Shown: positions 9,613-20,249, counted from the stretch's first letter. The stretch: 64,000 bases of DNA from Planctomycetota bacterium (GCA_026692845.1 JAPLNM010000033.1:44813-108812), one strand, 5' to 3'. Notes: generated by a model not told the origin, from the sequence alone. Numbers and translations: made by a program.

Positions 9613-11292
9613 TTATTTAGCGGACTTTTCGATTTGGTCCTTGGCCCACCGGCCTGCGCAACTAAGCGCATCCTGACTATCGATGGCGTGGCGTTCAACA
9701 ATCGGTTTGGAATCGAGGAATCCGAATTCACCTAGCGTAAGAATGCAGCCGTATCCGACCAAATAGTTTTCGGGTGTGAGCGTTCCGAGGTCTAGGACTC
9801 TCTCGTGGAGTTGAGCGCGCAAGGCAGGGTCGTCCTGTTGCTTCATGGTTTTGCCGATCGCCCAGATCGCAGAAGTTCGCGACAGGTTCCCCATTTTGAA
9901 GTTGTCTTTTGGAATGTACTTACGAAGCATTGGCAAGACCGGCTCGTAGCGGTTGCGACCGAATGCCTCGAACAAGAAGCTCAACCGGATGATATCTTGC
10001 TTGGCTACTTTTTCCTCAGCAGCTAAATCGCTGGTTAAACGCTCGGCGTGAGGCACGATGGCAGCGAGGATCTGAGGTTCGTTGGCCAATTCCATCAGTG
10101 CCCAACCTGCAACCATGTTTACTTCGGGTCGAGTGTGTTCGAGGAGTTCGATGAATTTCGAGCAACGGGAGCGATCTTGGAGTTCAACGGCTAAGACGAT
10201 AGCTTGCTCGACTCCTTGCCAGGCTTCCGAGAGTAGATTTTGGCTGACGCAATCATCGACGGTCGGTCGGAAGTTTTTGCCTGCCAACTCGAGGATCTGA
10301 GTTCTTGCGATTTTCCGGACTTTGAGGTCAGGGTCTGCCATGAGGGTTGCTTGGAGTCGCGTGTTCTGTTCGCTGGGGGTGCTTTTGAGGAGCTCTAGGG
10401 CAGCGAGTCGGATTGCATCATCGGGGTGTTTGGTCCAATCGACGACCATGGCTAGACCTTGCTGCGGGAAGTGTTGTGCGATGCTGCTTGCCGCTAGTCG
10501 TTGGGAGACAGGCGGGCCTTGTTGCAAAACGGTCTCGAGGAGTTTGAGCGCACTCGCATCGGTATGCGTGGCAACCAACGAGACGGCCAGCAGATGCTTG
10601 TCCGGATCTTGAGAGTTCAGGATCTGGTTGGCCAATTCCGTAAGGCCATTGGGTTGGAGAAGGCCGAGCGTTCGAGCGGCCGCAAATCGAGTGATGGGAC
10701 TGGAGCGATTGGATTCAAGCCATTCCAGGCAGAGCGATCGGTCTTCCTCTTTTCCGACCTGCGCAAGGCCATTGAGTGCGTTTTCGATTTGCGCAAAGGA
10801 GGATTTCGGATCCTTCAATCGTTGGCGCCAAAAATCCAGTGCGACAGGGGATTTCCATTTGCATAGGTAGGGCTCTACCATTGAAGAAGCAAGCGGGTCG
10901 CTTTTCGCGGCATTCCAAATGGTTTGTGCATTGGCCCCATCGTCCAGCAGGCACGCCGCAGAGATCATCGATCGTCGGGCGAGGATAGAATTGGCATCAT
11001 TGCCGACTTGGTCGAGCACCAGCGTGAGGGTTTTCGGGGAATTCCTGAATCCGGGACGGTCGAAATTCAGGCAGATATTTTGGGCCGCCTCGAAACGTAC
11101 GATCGCTTGCTCGCTCTTTAGATCGTTGACGTTGAGGAACTTGGCTCGTGGTTCGCGGATAGTATTCCAGACATCGCCGAAGCCCGGGTCGACTTCCCAA
11201 CGGTGTTCCAGAGGCACGACGCGTTGAGCCCAAGCAGAATCGACAGCAAGGAAGGCAAGCAAACTGGCCAGGGAAATTCGAATGCTATTCAT
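9613..11292 (-). CDS. HEAT-repeat protein, secreted
   Basis: Signal peptide and repeated helical HEAT units (e.g. DDAIRLAALELLKS, DPDLKVRKIARTQIL). Confidence 0.7.
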   Translation of the reverse strand: MNSIRISLASLLAFLAVDSAWAQRVVPLEHRWEVDPGFGDVWNTIREPRAKFLNVNDLKSEQAIVRFEAAQNICLNFDRPGFRNSPKTLTLVLDQVGNDANSILARRSMISAACLLDDGANAQTIWNAAKSDPLASSMVEPYLCKWKSPVALDFWRQRLKDPKSSFAQIENALNGLAQVGKEEDRSLCLEWLESNRSSPITRFAAARTLGLLQPNGLTELANQILNSQDPDKHLLAVSLVATHTDASALKLLETVLQQGPPVSQRLAASSIAQHFPQQGLAMVVDWTKHPDDAIRLAALELLKSTPSEQNTRLQATLMADPDLKVRKIARTQILELAGKNFRPTVDDCVSQNLLSEAWQGVEQAIVLAVELQDRSRCSKFIELLEHTRPEVNMVAGWALMELANEPQILAAIVPHAERLTSDLAAEEKVAKQDIIRLSFLFEAFGRNRYEPVLPMLRKYIPKDNFKMGNLSRTSAIWAIGKTMKQQDDPALRAQLHERVLDLGTLTPENYLVGYGCILTLGEFGFLDSKPIVERHAIDSQDALSCAGRWAKDQIEKSAK

Positions 11293-11300
11293 GATCGTTT

Positions 11301-12965
11301 TTATTCAGCACGTGTGAGTCGAGCAATTCGCAGTATCAGTATCACCAAGCCTGCCGCGCAGATCGACAGTCCAACATACCAACCGTTGGGGATGAGTTGG
11401 AAAGTTTCAAAGCCCGGGGCTTTCATTTCCGCGAGGGCTGTTGCGGCTGGGTTCAGCAGCAGTGCTCGTTCAACGAACACAGGCCCAAACGGGTTACCGC
11501 GCCCGAGCCAGATCAGCAGCGTACCTGCAAAGAGAAAGAGCAAGACCGCATAGCTCGCGGCCGTCGCCGCTGCGCTGGTTTTTGAGTAGGCGCTGACACA
11601 GGCGCTCAGGATCGTGACCATGGCCGTTGCGATCAGCAGCGAGATAATCACGTTAGAAACTTGTCCGCCGATCGCCGGCTGAATGTAGCTCATCATGACG
11701 TACCCGGGCAATGTCGCCATGAGCAGCAACAGTAGGGTTAAGAAGGTGCTCAAGAGTTTTCCCGAGAGGATTCTCCAAGGCGAGATCGGCGAGGCTCGCA
11801 TCAATTGCCAGCCACCGCTCTCGACTTCCGAGGCGATCAGGTTGGCTCCCAGGCTTGGGCCGAGCAACAGCAGAAAGCCGATCTGCATGAGTACCATCGA
11901 CGAAGCGATTCGATCGACGCCCCAGTTGACCGTGCCGGTGGCAGCCACAACCGTCAGCAGGATCGAGACGATGGCTCCGCCGGCAACGAGGCGGAGCAAC
12001 CAGTGCAAGCGGCCGAATTTGCGAGTCCGGAATTCCTTGACCATGACCGGATTGAGCCAGAAGGGAATGCCGGATTTTCGTCGGTTCGGGTCGACCAGAT
12101 AGGAGAGCCGTCGCAGCCAACTCGACTGCTTTGGGTCGATGACTTTCCCCGCATCCCGAGCGCGGTCCATCATGGTCGGATGGAGTTTGTACACGGTGGC
12201 CAGTGCAAGACCAAGGGTTGACACGGCGCACATGATGAGAAACTCGATCCAGCCTGTACCGATCCCGATGGCTTGCGATTGGCCTTGGGCGCCTGTGATC
12301 TGCTGAAGAGCCGGGATCGGCGAGAGGGTCGTCATCGCTTGAGCGATCCAAGCTTTGAGTCCGGAGAGTTTCCCCACAAGGACGGTGGGACCAATCGACA
12401 GGACGACCAAGCAAAGGAGGATGCCATAGGTCCAGCGAAGGCTCGCATCGATGGATTGCGAGCGGCTCGAAACCCAAAGCCCCAGTGCGGAATACTGGAA
12501 TGCCATGCCAAGGAAAATCAGGACTAGCGGTAGGACATTCCCTGCGATGGAGATCCCTCCCATGGCATAGCAAGCGAAAATTGCAGGTAGGCTTACGGAA
12601 AACAGCAGCACGCTCAAGAGAACATTAGCAAGGAGTTTTCCAATGTAGATGACCCATGGTGGCGTTGGGGAGTTAAGCATCAGGACCAATGTCCCTTTTT
12701 TGCGTTCCGAAACGATGGCCGTCGCGGGAAAGGCCGGAGTGAGCATCATGATCGCTATGGCGATTGCATAAGCGACCGGACGAAAGACTTGAATCGACCC
12801 TTGACTGACCAGATCGATGGTCGCTTCACGGGGCCATCGCATCAAGACCAGGGTGCAGGAAACGATCGCGACGAGAGCCATGGCGATGAGCGCTTTGGGG
12901 CTGCGCAGACGGCTCGTGAGCTCGCGTTGGAGGATTGGGTTATTGAGCAAAGAGGGTGAATTCAC
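11301..12965 (-). CDS. ABC-2 type transporter permease
   Basis: N-terminal NPILQRELTSRLRSPK, many TM segments, ATAIVSERKKGTLVLMLNSP; sits directly downstream of an ABC ATPase gene. Confidence 0.85.
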   Translation of the reverse strand: MNSPSLLNNPILQRELTSRLRSPKALIAMALVAIVSCTLVLMRWPREATIDLVSQGSIQVFRPVAYAIAIAIMMLTPAFPATAIVSERKKGTLVLMLNSPTPPWVIYIGKLLANVLLSVLLFSVSLPAIFACYAMGGISIAGNVLPLVLIFLGMAFQYSALGLWVSSRSQSIDASLRWTYGILLCLVVLSIGPTVLVGKLSGLKAWIAQAMTTLSPIPALQQITGAQGQSQAIGIGTGWIEFLIMCAVSTLGLALATVYKLHPTMMDRARDAGKVIDPKQSSWLRRLSYLVDPNRRKSGIPFWLNPVMVKEFRTRKFGRLHWLLRLVAGGAIVSILLTVVAATGTVNWGVDRIASSMVLMQIGFLLLLGPSLGANLIASEVESGGWQLMRASPISPWRILSGKLLSTFLTLLLLLMATLPGYVMMSYIQPAIGGQVSNVIISLLIATAMVTILSACVSAYSKTSAAATAASYAVLLFLFAGTLLIWLGRGNPFGPVFVERALLLNPAATALAEMKAPGFETFQLIPNGWYVGLSICAAGLVILILRIARLTRAE

Positions 12966-12995
12966 GCCGATGAGCTTTCAAGAGAGGATCCGAGA

Positions 12996-13943
12996 TTAAT
13001 CCTTGCCCGCGACGGAGAGGAACGCATCCTCCAGGTCGCTGGTCAGTTCACGGAATTGGGTCACGGGTAGCTTGGCAGCCACGAGTTGATGCAACAGTTC
13101 GGCCAGTTCCGGTTCGGTGCGGACGGTGGGAAATCGAAGCGTCAATTCCGCAGGGCTGCTCGTAAGGACTTCAGACTCCAGGAGCAATTTACCGAGCACC
13201 TGCTCGGCTTGTTCGAGGTGTGCGGCGCTGGCCAACTGGATTTCATAGCTTCGCTGCGGACATAGCGAACTCATCACTTCATCGACTGAACCGAACGCCC
13301 GGAGCTTACCGGCCGTTACGATTGCGACGACGTTGCAAATACGGGCCAATTCCGGAAGGATGTGGCTTGTGACGATCAGCGTTTTGCCTCGTGATGCGAG
13401 TTGCAAAAGCAATTGTCGCATCTCGATACGGGCTTTGGGGTCCAAGCCGTTGGCGGGTTCATCGAGGATGAGAACTTCTGGATCGTGCAACAAGGTTCTG
13501 GCGATTCCCACGCGCTGTTGCATTCCGTGGCTGAGGCTCTCGACAAAACGGTCTTGCATGTAGGTCGTGCTGGTCGTTTCCATAACCTCTTGAATACGGG
13601 CCTTGCGCTGCGAGCCTGGGATCCCAAAGATCGCTCCGAAAAAATCTAGGTATTCATGCACTCGCATGTTGTCATACGAACCGAATTTGTCTGGCATGTA
13701 GCCGACGAGGCGTTTGATTTTGGAAGCATTCTGGCTGCAATCGACCCCGGCGATCGTGGCGGTGCCGGAGGTGGGTTTCGAGAGCCCGACGAGGATTTTG
13801 ATTGTGGTGGTTTTTCCCGCACCGTTGGGTCCGATGAAACCGAGGATTTGGCCTCGATTGACATGGATCGAAAGGTCGCTCAAGGCGGTAAAATCGCCGT
13901 AGCTTTTGGTCAGATTCGTGGTTTCGACGACGGTGTCGCTCAT
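12996..13943 (-). CDS. ABC transporter ATP-binding protein
   Basis: Walker A GPNGAGKTT, signature LSHGMQQRVGIARTL, Walker B VLILDEPANGLDP. Confidence 0.95.
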   Translation of the reverse strand: MSDTVVETTNLTKSYGDFTALSDLSIHVNRGQILGFIGPNGAGKTTTIKILVGLSKPTSGTATIAGVDCSQNASKIKRLVGYMPDKFGSYDNMRVHEYLDFFGAIFGIPGSQRKARIQEVMETTSTTYMQDRFVESLSHGMQQRVGIARTLLHDPEVLILDEPANGLDPKARIEMRQLLLQLASRGKTLIVTSHILPELARICNVVAIVTAGKLRAFGSVDEVMSSLCPQRSYEIQLASAAHLEQAEQVLGKLLLESEVLTSSPAELTLRFPTVRTEPELAELLHQLVAAKLPVTQFRELTSDLEDAFLSVAGKD

Positions 13944-13950
13944 GGCGGTT

Positions 13951-14000
13951 TTTGTAGTTTGAAGTTTGAAGTTTGTAGTTTGAAGTTTGAAGTTTGAAGT
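13951..14000. repeat. Heptamer tandem repeat (tttgaag / tttgtag)
   Basis: tttgtagtttgaagtttgaagtttgtagtttgaagtttgaagtttgaag in the gap between two genes. Confidence 0.9.
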
Positions 14001-14006
14001 CGAGCT

Positions 14007-16544
14007 CTAACGCTTCAGCGGATTGCTCGGCTGGGTTGTTCCGTGGACTTTGAGCCGCAGATGCTTGATCCGCCAAGGGATCGAGCTTCCTGGTTCTTGG
14101 TCTTCGGCCACTTCCAAGCGGAGCGTCAGGAGTCCATCTTGGAATTCCCCGAGCAGGTCAGGATCGGTGTTGGAGGCTTTCCAGGGCAAGGAGGGGCCGT
14201 CGAAACTGATGATTTCAACCAAGGATTTGTCTGAAGATCGAAGCCATGAGAGTTTGACTTTGCGACGGGGGGCTTGGAGGTCCCAATCGAAGTCGATTTG
14301 GGTGACTTGGATTGGGAGGACTTCAACCGGGAGTCGGAATTCCAAGCTAGATTCGGCGCGGTTGGAGGATTGACTGATCCATCGTCCGGTACCTTCGAGA
14401 AACACCGGTGAGGAGTTTCCGTCGCGAGCGATTTTGATATCGATGAATGGGTAAGGGATAGTAAACAGCTCACCAGCCTCTGGGCGTTGGAGCGTCAAGG
14501 GCATGGAGACCAGGGCGACTCCACGGCGTTGGATGTCGGAGTTCCATTGGGGGCCTTGTTCGAACAAGTCGGTCCAACCCATCACGATACGCGAAAGGGT
14601 TTGTGTTCGATCGTTCGATTCGAGAGCTTTTCGATAAATGGCACTTCGGCGTCGTTGTTCATCCCCGACGATCGCATCCAAGGTCCATCGTTCGCCCTCG
14701 GCGGGAAAGGAGCCGTCGATGAGGATTTGCGAATCGGTGACCGCATCGCCCGAGACCTCAGCGCCCAAGACCGGAGCGCCAGGCACGTAGGCGATGACAG
14801 GATTTTGTAGGTTGGATGGAAGATTGGTTGGCAATCGAATCACAACACCTTCCTTGGTGAATCGACCTTCGGCGAATGCTTGTAGGTCCGGCAGTGATGA
14901 TTCGGTCTGGTATCTCCAGGTTCCGGTGGGCCAAGCCTCGTTGCTCAATCGCCAGCTTTGGAGGTCTTCGGTCAGGAGCGTTTTGATCCCGGTTTGGATT
15001 TTAGGGTCTGGAACCGCGTAGCCTAGCTTCTTGCTTTGGAGGTCCATCGCGGCGCCTTGCGGCAGGTAAACGGCGGCCGACTCTTTGAGTATAGCGCCGC
15101 TTTTGGACTCGAGTTGCACCCATTGGAATAGCGAGACCATCGCTGGAATATCGCGTTTTTGCGACCAAGCCAAATAGGTCAGGGGAATCGATGCGACCAA
15201 GGCTAACGCAGGGGCGATCCAGCCCATGGCTTTGGCATCGCTTGCCGTCAGCCGCCAGATGCTTATCCCTATCAAAGCCGTGCAAAAGGAAAGAAGGATC
15301 GCAGCGACGAGTCCGCGCGAGACCACCGGGTTACCGATTCGTTCTAGCGGATAATCGAGATCTTTGAGCGATACGATATTCGCCGCACGCTTGACTTGCA
15401 CGGTATCGATGATACTGCGAGCCCAGGGGCGTAATTCATAGTCCGAGCGGAAGAACGGGTCCTCGCTCGATTGCACTTTCCGTGGTTTGATCCAAGCACT
15501 GCTTTCGAGGGCCGTGAGAATCAACTCTCCTCGACCAATGGGCATTACCAAAGAGGCAGGCCAACCGTCGATTCGGTGGCCGACAGTTCCGCCTTGATGC
15601 ATCAATCGCTTGAAGATCACTGGGTCTTCAAGGACCACCCGTGCGTCTTGTTCTTGGATCGATGGCCCCGTTGGATCGACCAGAAAGTTGGTCATTTTGA
15701 CCGAGTCGACCGTGCGCAGTTGCTGGTTCGGTTCGAGCAGCGGTTGGAGGTCCTGGGTATCGATCGAGTCGAGCATGACCCAGATCCGTCCTCCGGAATT
15801 CAGGAAGGTTTTGAGTGTTCCGACGGTTGCCGCATCGCGCAGCGGAGCGGGTTCGGCGAGCATCAGCAGATCGGTGTTCTTCCAATCGTTTTGATTGATA
15901 GGAAACTGGATCCCGTCGAGCCCGATAGCCTCTTTGCTCAGTTCGCCATCGACGCGACTGGCCATTGCCAATTCGTAAGTTGTCAGTGGGAACGTTTTTT
16001 CCCATCGCCAATCCAGAGGTGGTGCAAGTTCCCTGCCAAGGGCCGAAGCCGCGACGACGGGAAGTTTTGGGCCTCGGAAGACGGTCACTTTGCGGACAGC
16101 CGGTTCATCGCCCACGACCGAAAGTACTTCCCTGCCGGCAACCATCGTATAGAGGGAGGCTTCGACCTCGAACCTCGCCTCGGGCAGGGGGATCCGTGGA
16201 CGGACGGTGATCTCACAACTTCGAATCTGTTGGGGTTCAACCGTGATTCGATGGCGATCATCATCGGTCACATTTCCAGCGATCCGTGCCGAGACAAATC
16301 CAGTGAGGGTTTCTTTGGAACCGTTTCTAACATTGCATCGGATGACAATGAGCGGATCGCCGATGAGCATGCTTCGGGGCGATAGGCTAGCCGAATCGAG
16401 CGTTAGGCCTTCGATGCCACTTGAGGCAGCGAATTGCAAATCCTCCTGTTGGGCAGTGCCAACGGACGACGGCAAGAGAGATAGGATCAAAAGCAGGCAC
16501 AGCGCAGGGAGGCCGCTGAGGGTAGGCATCGGAGAAGATTTCAT
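14007..16544 (-). CDS. Large membrane-anchored protein associated with ABC-2 transporter (function unknown)
   Basis: 845 aa, signal sequence, internal TM pair (GLVAAILLSFCTALIGISIWRL...WIAPALALVASIPLTYLAW); first in a four-gene minus-strand cluster. Confidence 0.6.
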   Translation of the reverse strand: MKSSPMPTLSGLPALCLLLILSLLPSSVGTAQQEDLQFAASSGIEGLTLDSASLSPRSMLIGDPLIVIRCNVRNGSKETLTGFVSARIAGNVTDDDRHRITVEPQQIRSCEITVRPRIPLPEARFEVEASLYTMVAGREVLSVVGDEPAVRKVTVFRGPKLPVVAASALGRELAPPLDWRWEKTFPLTTYELAMASRVDGELSKEAIGLDGIQFPINQNDWKNTDLLMLAEPAPLRDAATVGTLKTFLNSGGRIWVMLDSIDTQDLQPLLEPNQQLRTVDSVKMTNFLVDPTGPSIQEQDARVVLEDPVIFKRLMHQGGTVGHRIDGWPASLVMPIGRGELILTALESSAWIKPRKVQSSEDPFFRSDYELRPWARSIIDTVQVKRAANIVSLKDLDYPLERIGNPVVSRGLVAAILLSFCTALIGISIWRLTASDAKAMGWIAPALALVASIPLTYLAWSQKRDIPAMVSLFQWVQLESKSGAILKESAAVYLPQGAAMDLQSKKLGYAVPDPKIQTGIKTLLTEDLQSWRLSNEAWPTGTWRYQTESSLPDLQAFAEGRFTKEGVVIRLPTNLPSNLQNPVIAYVPGAPVLGAEVSGDAVTDSQILIDGSFPAEGERWTLDAIVGDEQRRRSAIYRKALESNDRTQTLSRIVMGWTDLFEQGPQWNSDIQRRGVALVSMPLTLQRPEAGELFTIPYPFIDIKIARDGNSSPVFLEGTGRWISQSSNRAESSLEFRLPVEVLPIQVTQIDFDWDLQAPRRKVKLSWLRSSDKSLVEIISFDGPSLPWKASNTDPDLLGEFQDGLLTLRLEVAEDQEPGSSIPWRIKHLRLKVHGTTQPSNPLKR

Positions 16545-16615
16545 CTTGGATTGGTCGTGAGGAGGGCTCGGAAGAGAGTATCAATGTATCAGATTTCGAT
16601 GAGCGGAACCCTCAC

Positions 16616-17341
16616 CTAGTACGTCCCTTCGATAGAGTTTTTTCCTCGTTGGTAGAGGTCGCCTAAGGAAGTAGCGACCGCCCTAACGGCTTGCTCTTCG
16701 CTCCAGTTCCGGTAGTCCTCGGGTGGGATCGGCTTGCCAAAAACTACAGCGATCGGTTTCGGAAAGATCCACTTCGATCCCTTGGGCATGCACTCGAAAG
16801 CACCGACGATCGCCACGGGGATCAACGGGACATCGGACCGTTTGGCGATCGGAAAAAATCCGGGTTTCACAACCCCAATCGCGCCATCCTGGGTTCGAGT
16901 CCCCTCGGGGAACAACAGGACCACCTTTCCAGAACGCAATCTTGAGAGCATCTCCCGCAAGCCGCTAAGGCCACCGCGTTCCCGATCGATTTCAATCGAG
17001 TCGAGTGTTTTCAGCAATAAGGAGAAAGCTGGATTCCTGAAAAGCGTGCTTCTTGCGAGGAAGTTTAGGTTGCGGTTGCAAGCCAGACCGACCAAGATCG
17101 GGTCGAGACCTGACTGATGCGTCGAGAGGAGCATTCCACCCCCTTGGCTAGGAACATGGTGTCGACCATCGACCCGAATGCGAAACCACAACACACACAG
17201 CATTCTTGCGATCAATCGCAGGACGCGATAGACGATGCGTCGCGCGATAAGACTCAGTTGGCTTTCGCTCCCCTTGGGTTTCTTTTTGGCGGTGTTTTCC
17301 GCTGCTGTGTTCGCTTGATCCGATAGGGTTTGGTCGCTCAT
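16616..17341 (-). CDS. plsC: 1-acyl-sn-glycerol-3-phosphate acyltransferase
   Basis: STHQSGLDP (HxxxxD) and LLFPEGTRTQDG motifs; overlaps cmk by ATGA. Confidence 0.85.
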   Translation of the reverse strand: MSDQTLSDQANTAAENTAKKKPKGSESQLSLIARRIVYRVLRLIARMLCVLWFRIRVDGRHHVPSQGGGMLLSTHQSGLDPILVGLACNRNLNFLARSTLFRNPAFSLLLKTLDSIEIDRERGGLSGLREMLSRLRSGKVVLLFPEGTRTQDGAIGVVKPGFFPIAKRSDVPLIPVAIVGAFECMPKGSKWIFPKPIAVVFGKPIPPEDYRNWSEEQAVRAVATSLGDLYQRGKNSIEGTY

Positions 17342-18015
17342 TTCGTAACCGATTCGCTAGTGTTATCGACGATACGCAAGCGAACGATTTCGAGCAGTTT
17401 GTCGTGAACTTGCTGCTCGCTCATGCCGTCGGTACCAACGACAAAGGCATCGGGAGCGGCGATCAAAGGCCCGGCAAGTCGATTCGAGTCATTCTCGTCT
17501 CGCTGGTTTTGTTGTCGCAGGATTTCGTCGTAATCGGCATCGATGCCGATTACGAGGAGTTGTTGGTAGCGTCTCCTGGCTCGTTCCTCGGGAGTAGCCG
17601 TCAGAAAGATTTTGCACTCGGCGTCTGGGAACGCTACGGTGCCTTGGTCTCTGCCCTCGGTCACGCAATCTTGCCCGGCGCAGATACGGCGTTGCTGCTG
17701 GACCATAAGGGCTCGGATTTCAGGATTTTCAGCGATCGGTTTGATCGATTTCGCGACTGCGGGGGTTCGAATCTGGCGCGTCACGTCGATTTGATTCAGT
17801 GCGACGGATCCTTTGGCTAGATCGATTTGACAGCACTGGGCCATATCAAGGGTTGCGGCTGGATCTTCCAGATCGACCTGGGCCTGCATGCACGCAAGAG
17901 TAATGCATCGATACATCGCCCCTGTGTCCAGGAAGAAGAACCCTAGGGTCTCGGCGAGCTTCAGGGCAACGGAGCTTTTTCCGGCCCCCGCAGGACCGTC
18001 GATTGTCACGATCAT
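17338..18015 (-). CDS. cmk: Cytidylate kinase
   Basis: MIVTIDGPAGAGKSSVALKLAETLGFFFLDTGAMYR; TEGRDQGTVAFPDAECKIFLTA. Confidence 0.95.
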   Translation of the reverse strand: MIVTIDGPAGAGKSSVALKLAETLGFFFLDTGAMYRCITLACMQAQVDLEDPAATLDMAQCCQIDLAKGSVALNQIDVTRQIRTPAVAKSIKPIAENPEIRALMVQQQRRICAGQDCVTEGRDQGTVAFPDAECKIFLTATPEERARRRYQQLLVIGIDADYDEILRQQNQRDENDSNRLAGPLIAAPDAFVVGTDGMSEQQVHDKLLEIVRLRIVDNTSESVTK

Positions 18016-18040
18016 CTAGGTTTCTGATTAGAATGGCGAA

Positions 18041-20206
18041 GTGTCCATGGGAATATTGCGACGGAACGTCAGTTTAACGAACACTGCGTTTCGATCAAAA
18101 CGGATTCCTAGATGGTTTCGGATCGATCATCTACTTCTATTTCTCTACATCACTATGGCTATTCGATTTATGCGGCGAGAATCGCGTTGGTTTCGCTTCG
18201 TTTCACTCAGGAATTGGGCAGGTTTTGGGATGCTTTCGATCGCAGGGGGCATTTTTTCGCCGCCGATAGCAGCGCAGGACAAAGCTCCCGAAGCTCCTGC
18301 TCAAGCGTCTCAGGAAGCACCGCCGGCGGTGGTTCCAAGTCCTTCGGAGCAAAAGCCCGCTGAAGAAAAACAGCCCGCTGAAGAAAAACAAGACGATAAG
18401 ACGGAAGACAAGAAGCAGCAGAAAGCTCCCGCAAAAAAGCAGGTACGCGTGTTGGCACTCAGTGGCGAGTATGTCGACTTGCCAGGATCCGCCGGTTTAA
18501 ATCCGACGGATCTGATCCTCGGTGGTGGGCTTGGGAAGCCCAAAGCATTCTATAAACTCTGCGATTACCTCGATGAGCTTAGCCATGAGGAGTTGGTTAC
18601 CCACGTGGTTTTTGACCTTTCCTCCCCTTCGTTGTCGATGAATCCGGCGCAGTTGGACGAGTTTTCGCGACATCTGCAGCACCTGCGCGGTCACTCAAAG
18701 AAGTGCATCGCCTGGTTGGAATCGGCAAGCAACGTGCACCTGTCGATCGCATCGGGTTGTGACGAGATTCTAATGGCAGACCTCGGGGGCATCGACATGC
18801 CATCGTCGTCGATGGAGACGATGTTCTACCGCGATGCGATGAACTTGCTGGGTATCCAAGCCTCGGTCACGCGGGCCGGAGACTTCAAAGGTGCCGTCGA
18901 ACCGTACGTCAACTCGGTGATGTCTAAGCATCTCAAGGAGCATTACCTAGCGATGCTCGAGTCGATCAACAACGCACAGATTTCCAGGATTTCCAAAGGG
19001 CGAGGACTTTCTATCGGTGCGGTTCGAGAGCTCCAGAAGCAACGAATCATTCTGCCTGCGGAAGCGCTAGCGAGCCGATTGGTCGACCGACTGGTGCCTT
19101 ACGGTTCCTTGCGAAAAACGGTGATGGATAGTCTTGGAGATAGCTATGAATGGACCATGCCCAAGGCGAAGCCGAAGAAAGAGATCTCCATTTTTGAACT
19201 GATGGGGCAGGCCATGGCCTCTCCCAAGGGTGCCATGAAGATCAAGGATGAATCGATTGCTGTGGTGCATTTGAGCGGTGCGATCGAGGATGGCAAACAA
19301 GCCAACTCCGGAGCCATCGTTTCGGGACCCACTGTCAAGTTGATCGAAGATCTCATGGCCGATGAGAAGGTCAAGGGGGTGGTCGTCCGTATCAATTCTC
19401 CGGGTGGCAGTGCTACGGCGAGCGAAGCGATTCGCCAGGCGATTGATGCATGCGCGAAGAAAAAGCCGTTGGTCTTTTCGATGGGTGAAGTTGCCGCCTC
19501 GGGAGGCTATTGGGTCACTTGCATCGGACAGCCTATTTTCGCTGAGCAGGGGACCATCACCGGCTCGATCGGAGTCTTCTCGATGAAGGTCAGCGCCGGG
19601 GCCTTGGCCCGGCGCATTGGGGTGCATATCGAGTCCGTGACGCTCGATTCGGCCGCGGGCATGAACGCCTTGGATCACTCCTGGAGCGAAGAAGAGATCG
19701 ATTTGATGCAGAAATCGATCGGAACGATCTACGACAAGTTCCTGCAGATCGCGTCGGCTTCCCGGAGTATTCCAGTCGAAACCCTCAAGTCCCTTGCCGG
19801 TGGCAGAGTATGGTCAGGCGAACAAGCCAAGTCGCATGGATTGGTCGATCAGATCGGCGGGCTCGACGATGCGATTTGGATGGTGGCCAAGACCGCAAAA
19901 ATCGACAAATACAAGGTGATTCATCGGCCCGAGCCCTCCGGCGGCTTGGATCTAGGAAGCTTGCTCGGAGGTCCTCAAGAGGACTCCGAGATCTTCGGAT
20001 TGTCAAACGTCGCGAGTATTCCAAACAACGCCTTTTTCAATTCGGGATTGCTGCCGACGCTCGAGTCGAAACTCACCTCGGTGCTTCAAGTACAAGGCTT
20101 CCGAGGGGATTCGATACGTTTGCTGCTAAGGTCGATCGACTGGACGGGCAAACAGCCGCCGAAGGCTTGGGTGCTTCTGAGCGAAGAGCTCAAAATCGTC
20201 CCGTAG
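18041..20206 (+). CDS. sppA: Signal peptide peptidase SppA, 67K-type (S49); start codon uncertain
   Basis: Tandem S49 domains; RAGDFKGAVEPY (Lys) and MGEVAASGGYWV (Ser) catalytic segments. Confidence 0.9.
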   Translation: MSMGILRRNVSLTNTAFRSKRIPRWFRIDHLLLFLYITMAIRFMRRESRWFRFVSLRNWAGFGMLSIAGGIFSPPIAAQDKAPEAPAQASQEAPPAVVPSPSEQKPAEEKQPAEEKQDDKTEDKKQQKAPAKKQVRVLALSGEYVDLPGSAGLNPTDLILGGGLGKPKAFYKLCDYLDELSHEELVTHVVFDLSSPSLSMNPAQLDEFSRHLQHLRGHSKKCIAWLESASNVHLSIASGCDEILMADLGGIDMPSSSMETMFYRDAMNLLGIQASVTRAGDFKGAVEPYVNSVMSKHLKEHYLAMLESINNAQISRISKGRGLSIGAVRELQKQRIILPAEALASRLVDRLVPYGSLRKTVMDSLGDSYEWTMPKAKPKKEISIFELMGQAMASPKGAMKIKDESIAVVHLSGAIEDGKQANSGAIVSGPTVKLIEDLMADEKVKGVVVRINSPGGSATASEAIRQAIDACAKKKPLVFSMGEVAASGGYWVTCIGQPIFAEQGTITGSIGVFSMKVSAGALARRIGVHIESVTLDSAAGMNALDHSWSEEEIDLMQKSIGTIYDKFLQIASASRSIPVETLKSLAGGRVWSGEQAKSHGLVDQIGGLDDAIWMVAKTAKIDKYKVIHRPEPSGGLDLGSLLGGPQEDSEIFGLSNVASIPNNAFFNSGLLPTLESKLTSVLQVQGFRGDSIRLLLRSIDWTGKQPPKAWVLLSEELKIVP

Positions 20207-20249
20207 TGTCGAGAGATTCCTGAGGGCTGAGCAAGCTCAGGGTGACGAA

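Noticed and set aside
11653-12573. 306-aa antisense ORF overlapping the ABC permease
   Set aside because: Shadow ORF in a high-GC gene; the permease frame has clear membrane-protein features, the antisense one has none.
15471-16385. 304-aa plus-strand ORF
   Set aside because: Antisense shadow of the 845-aa membrane protein gene with no recognisable domain.
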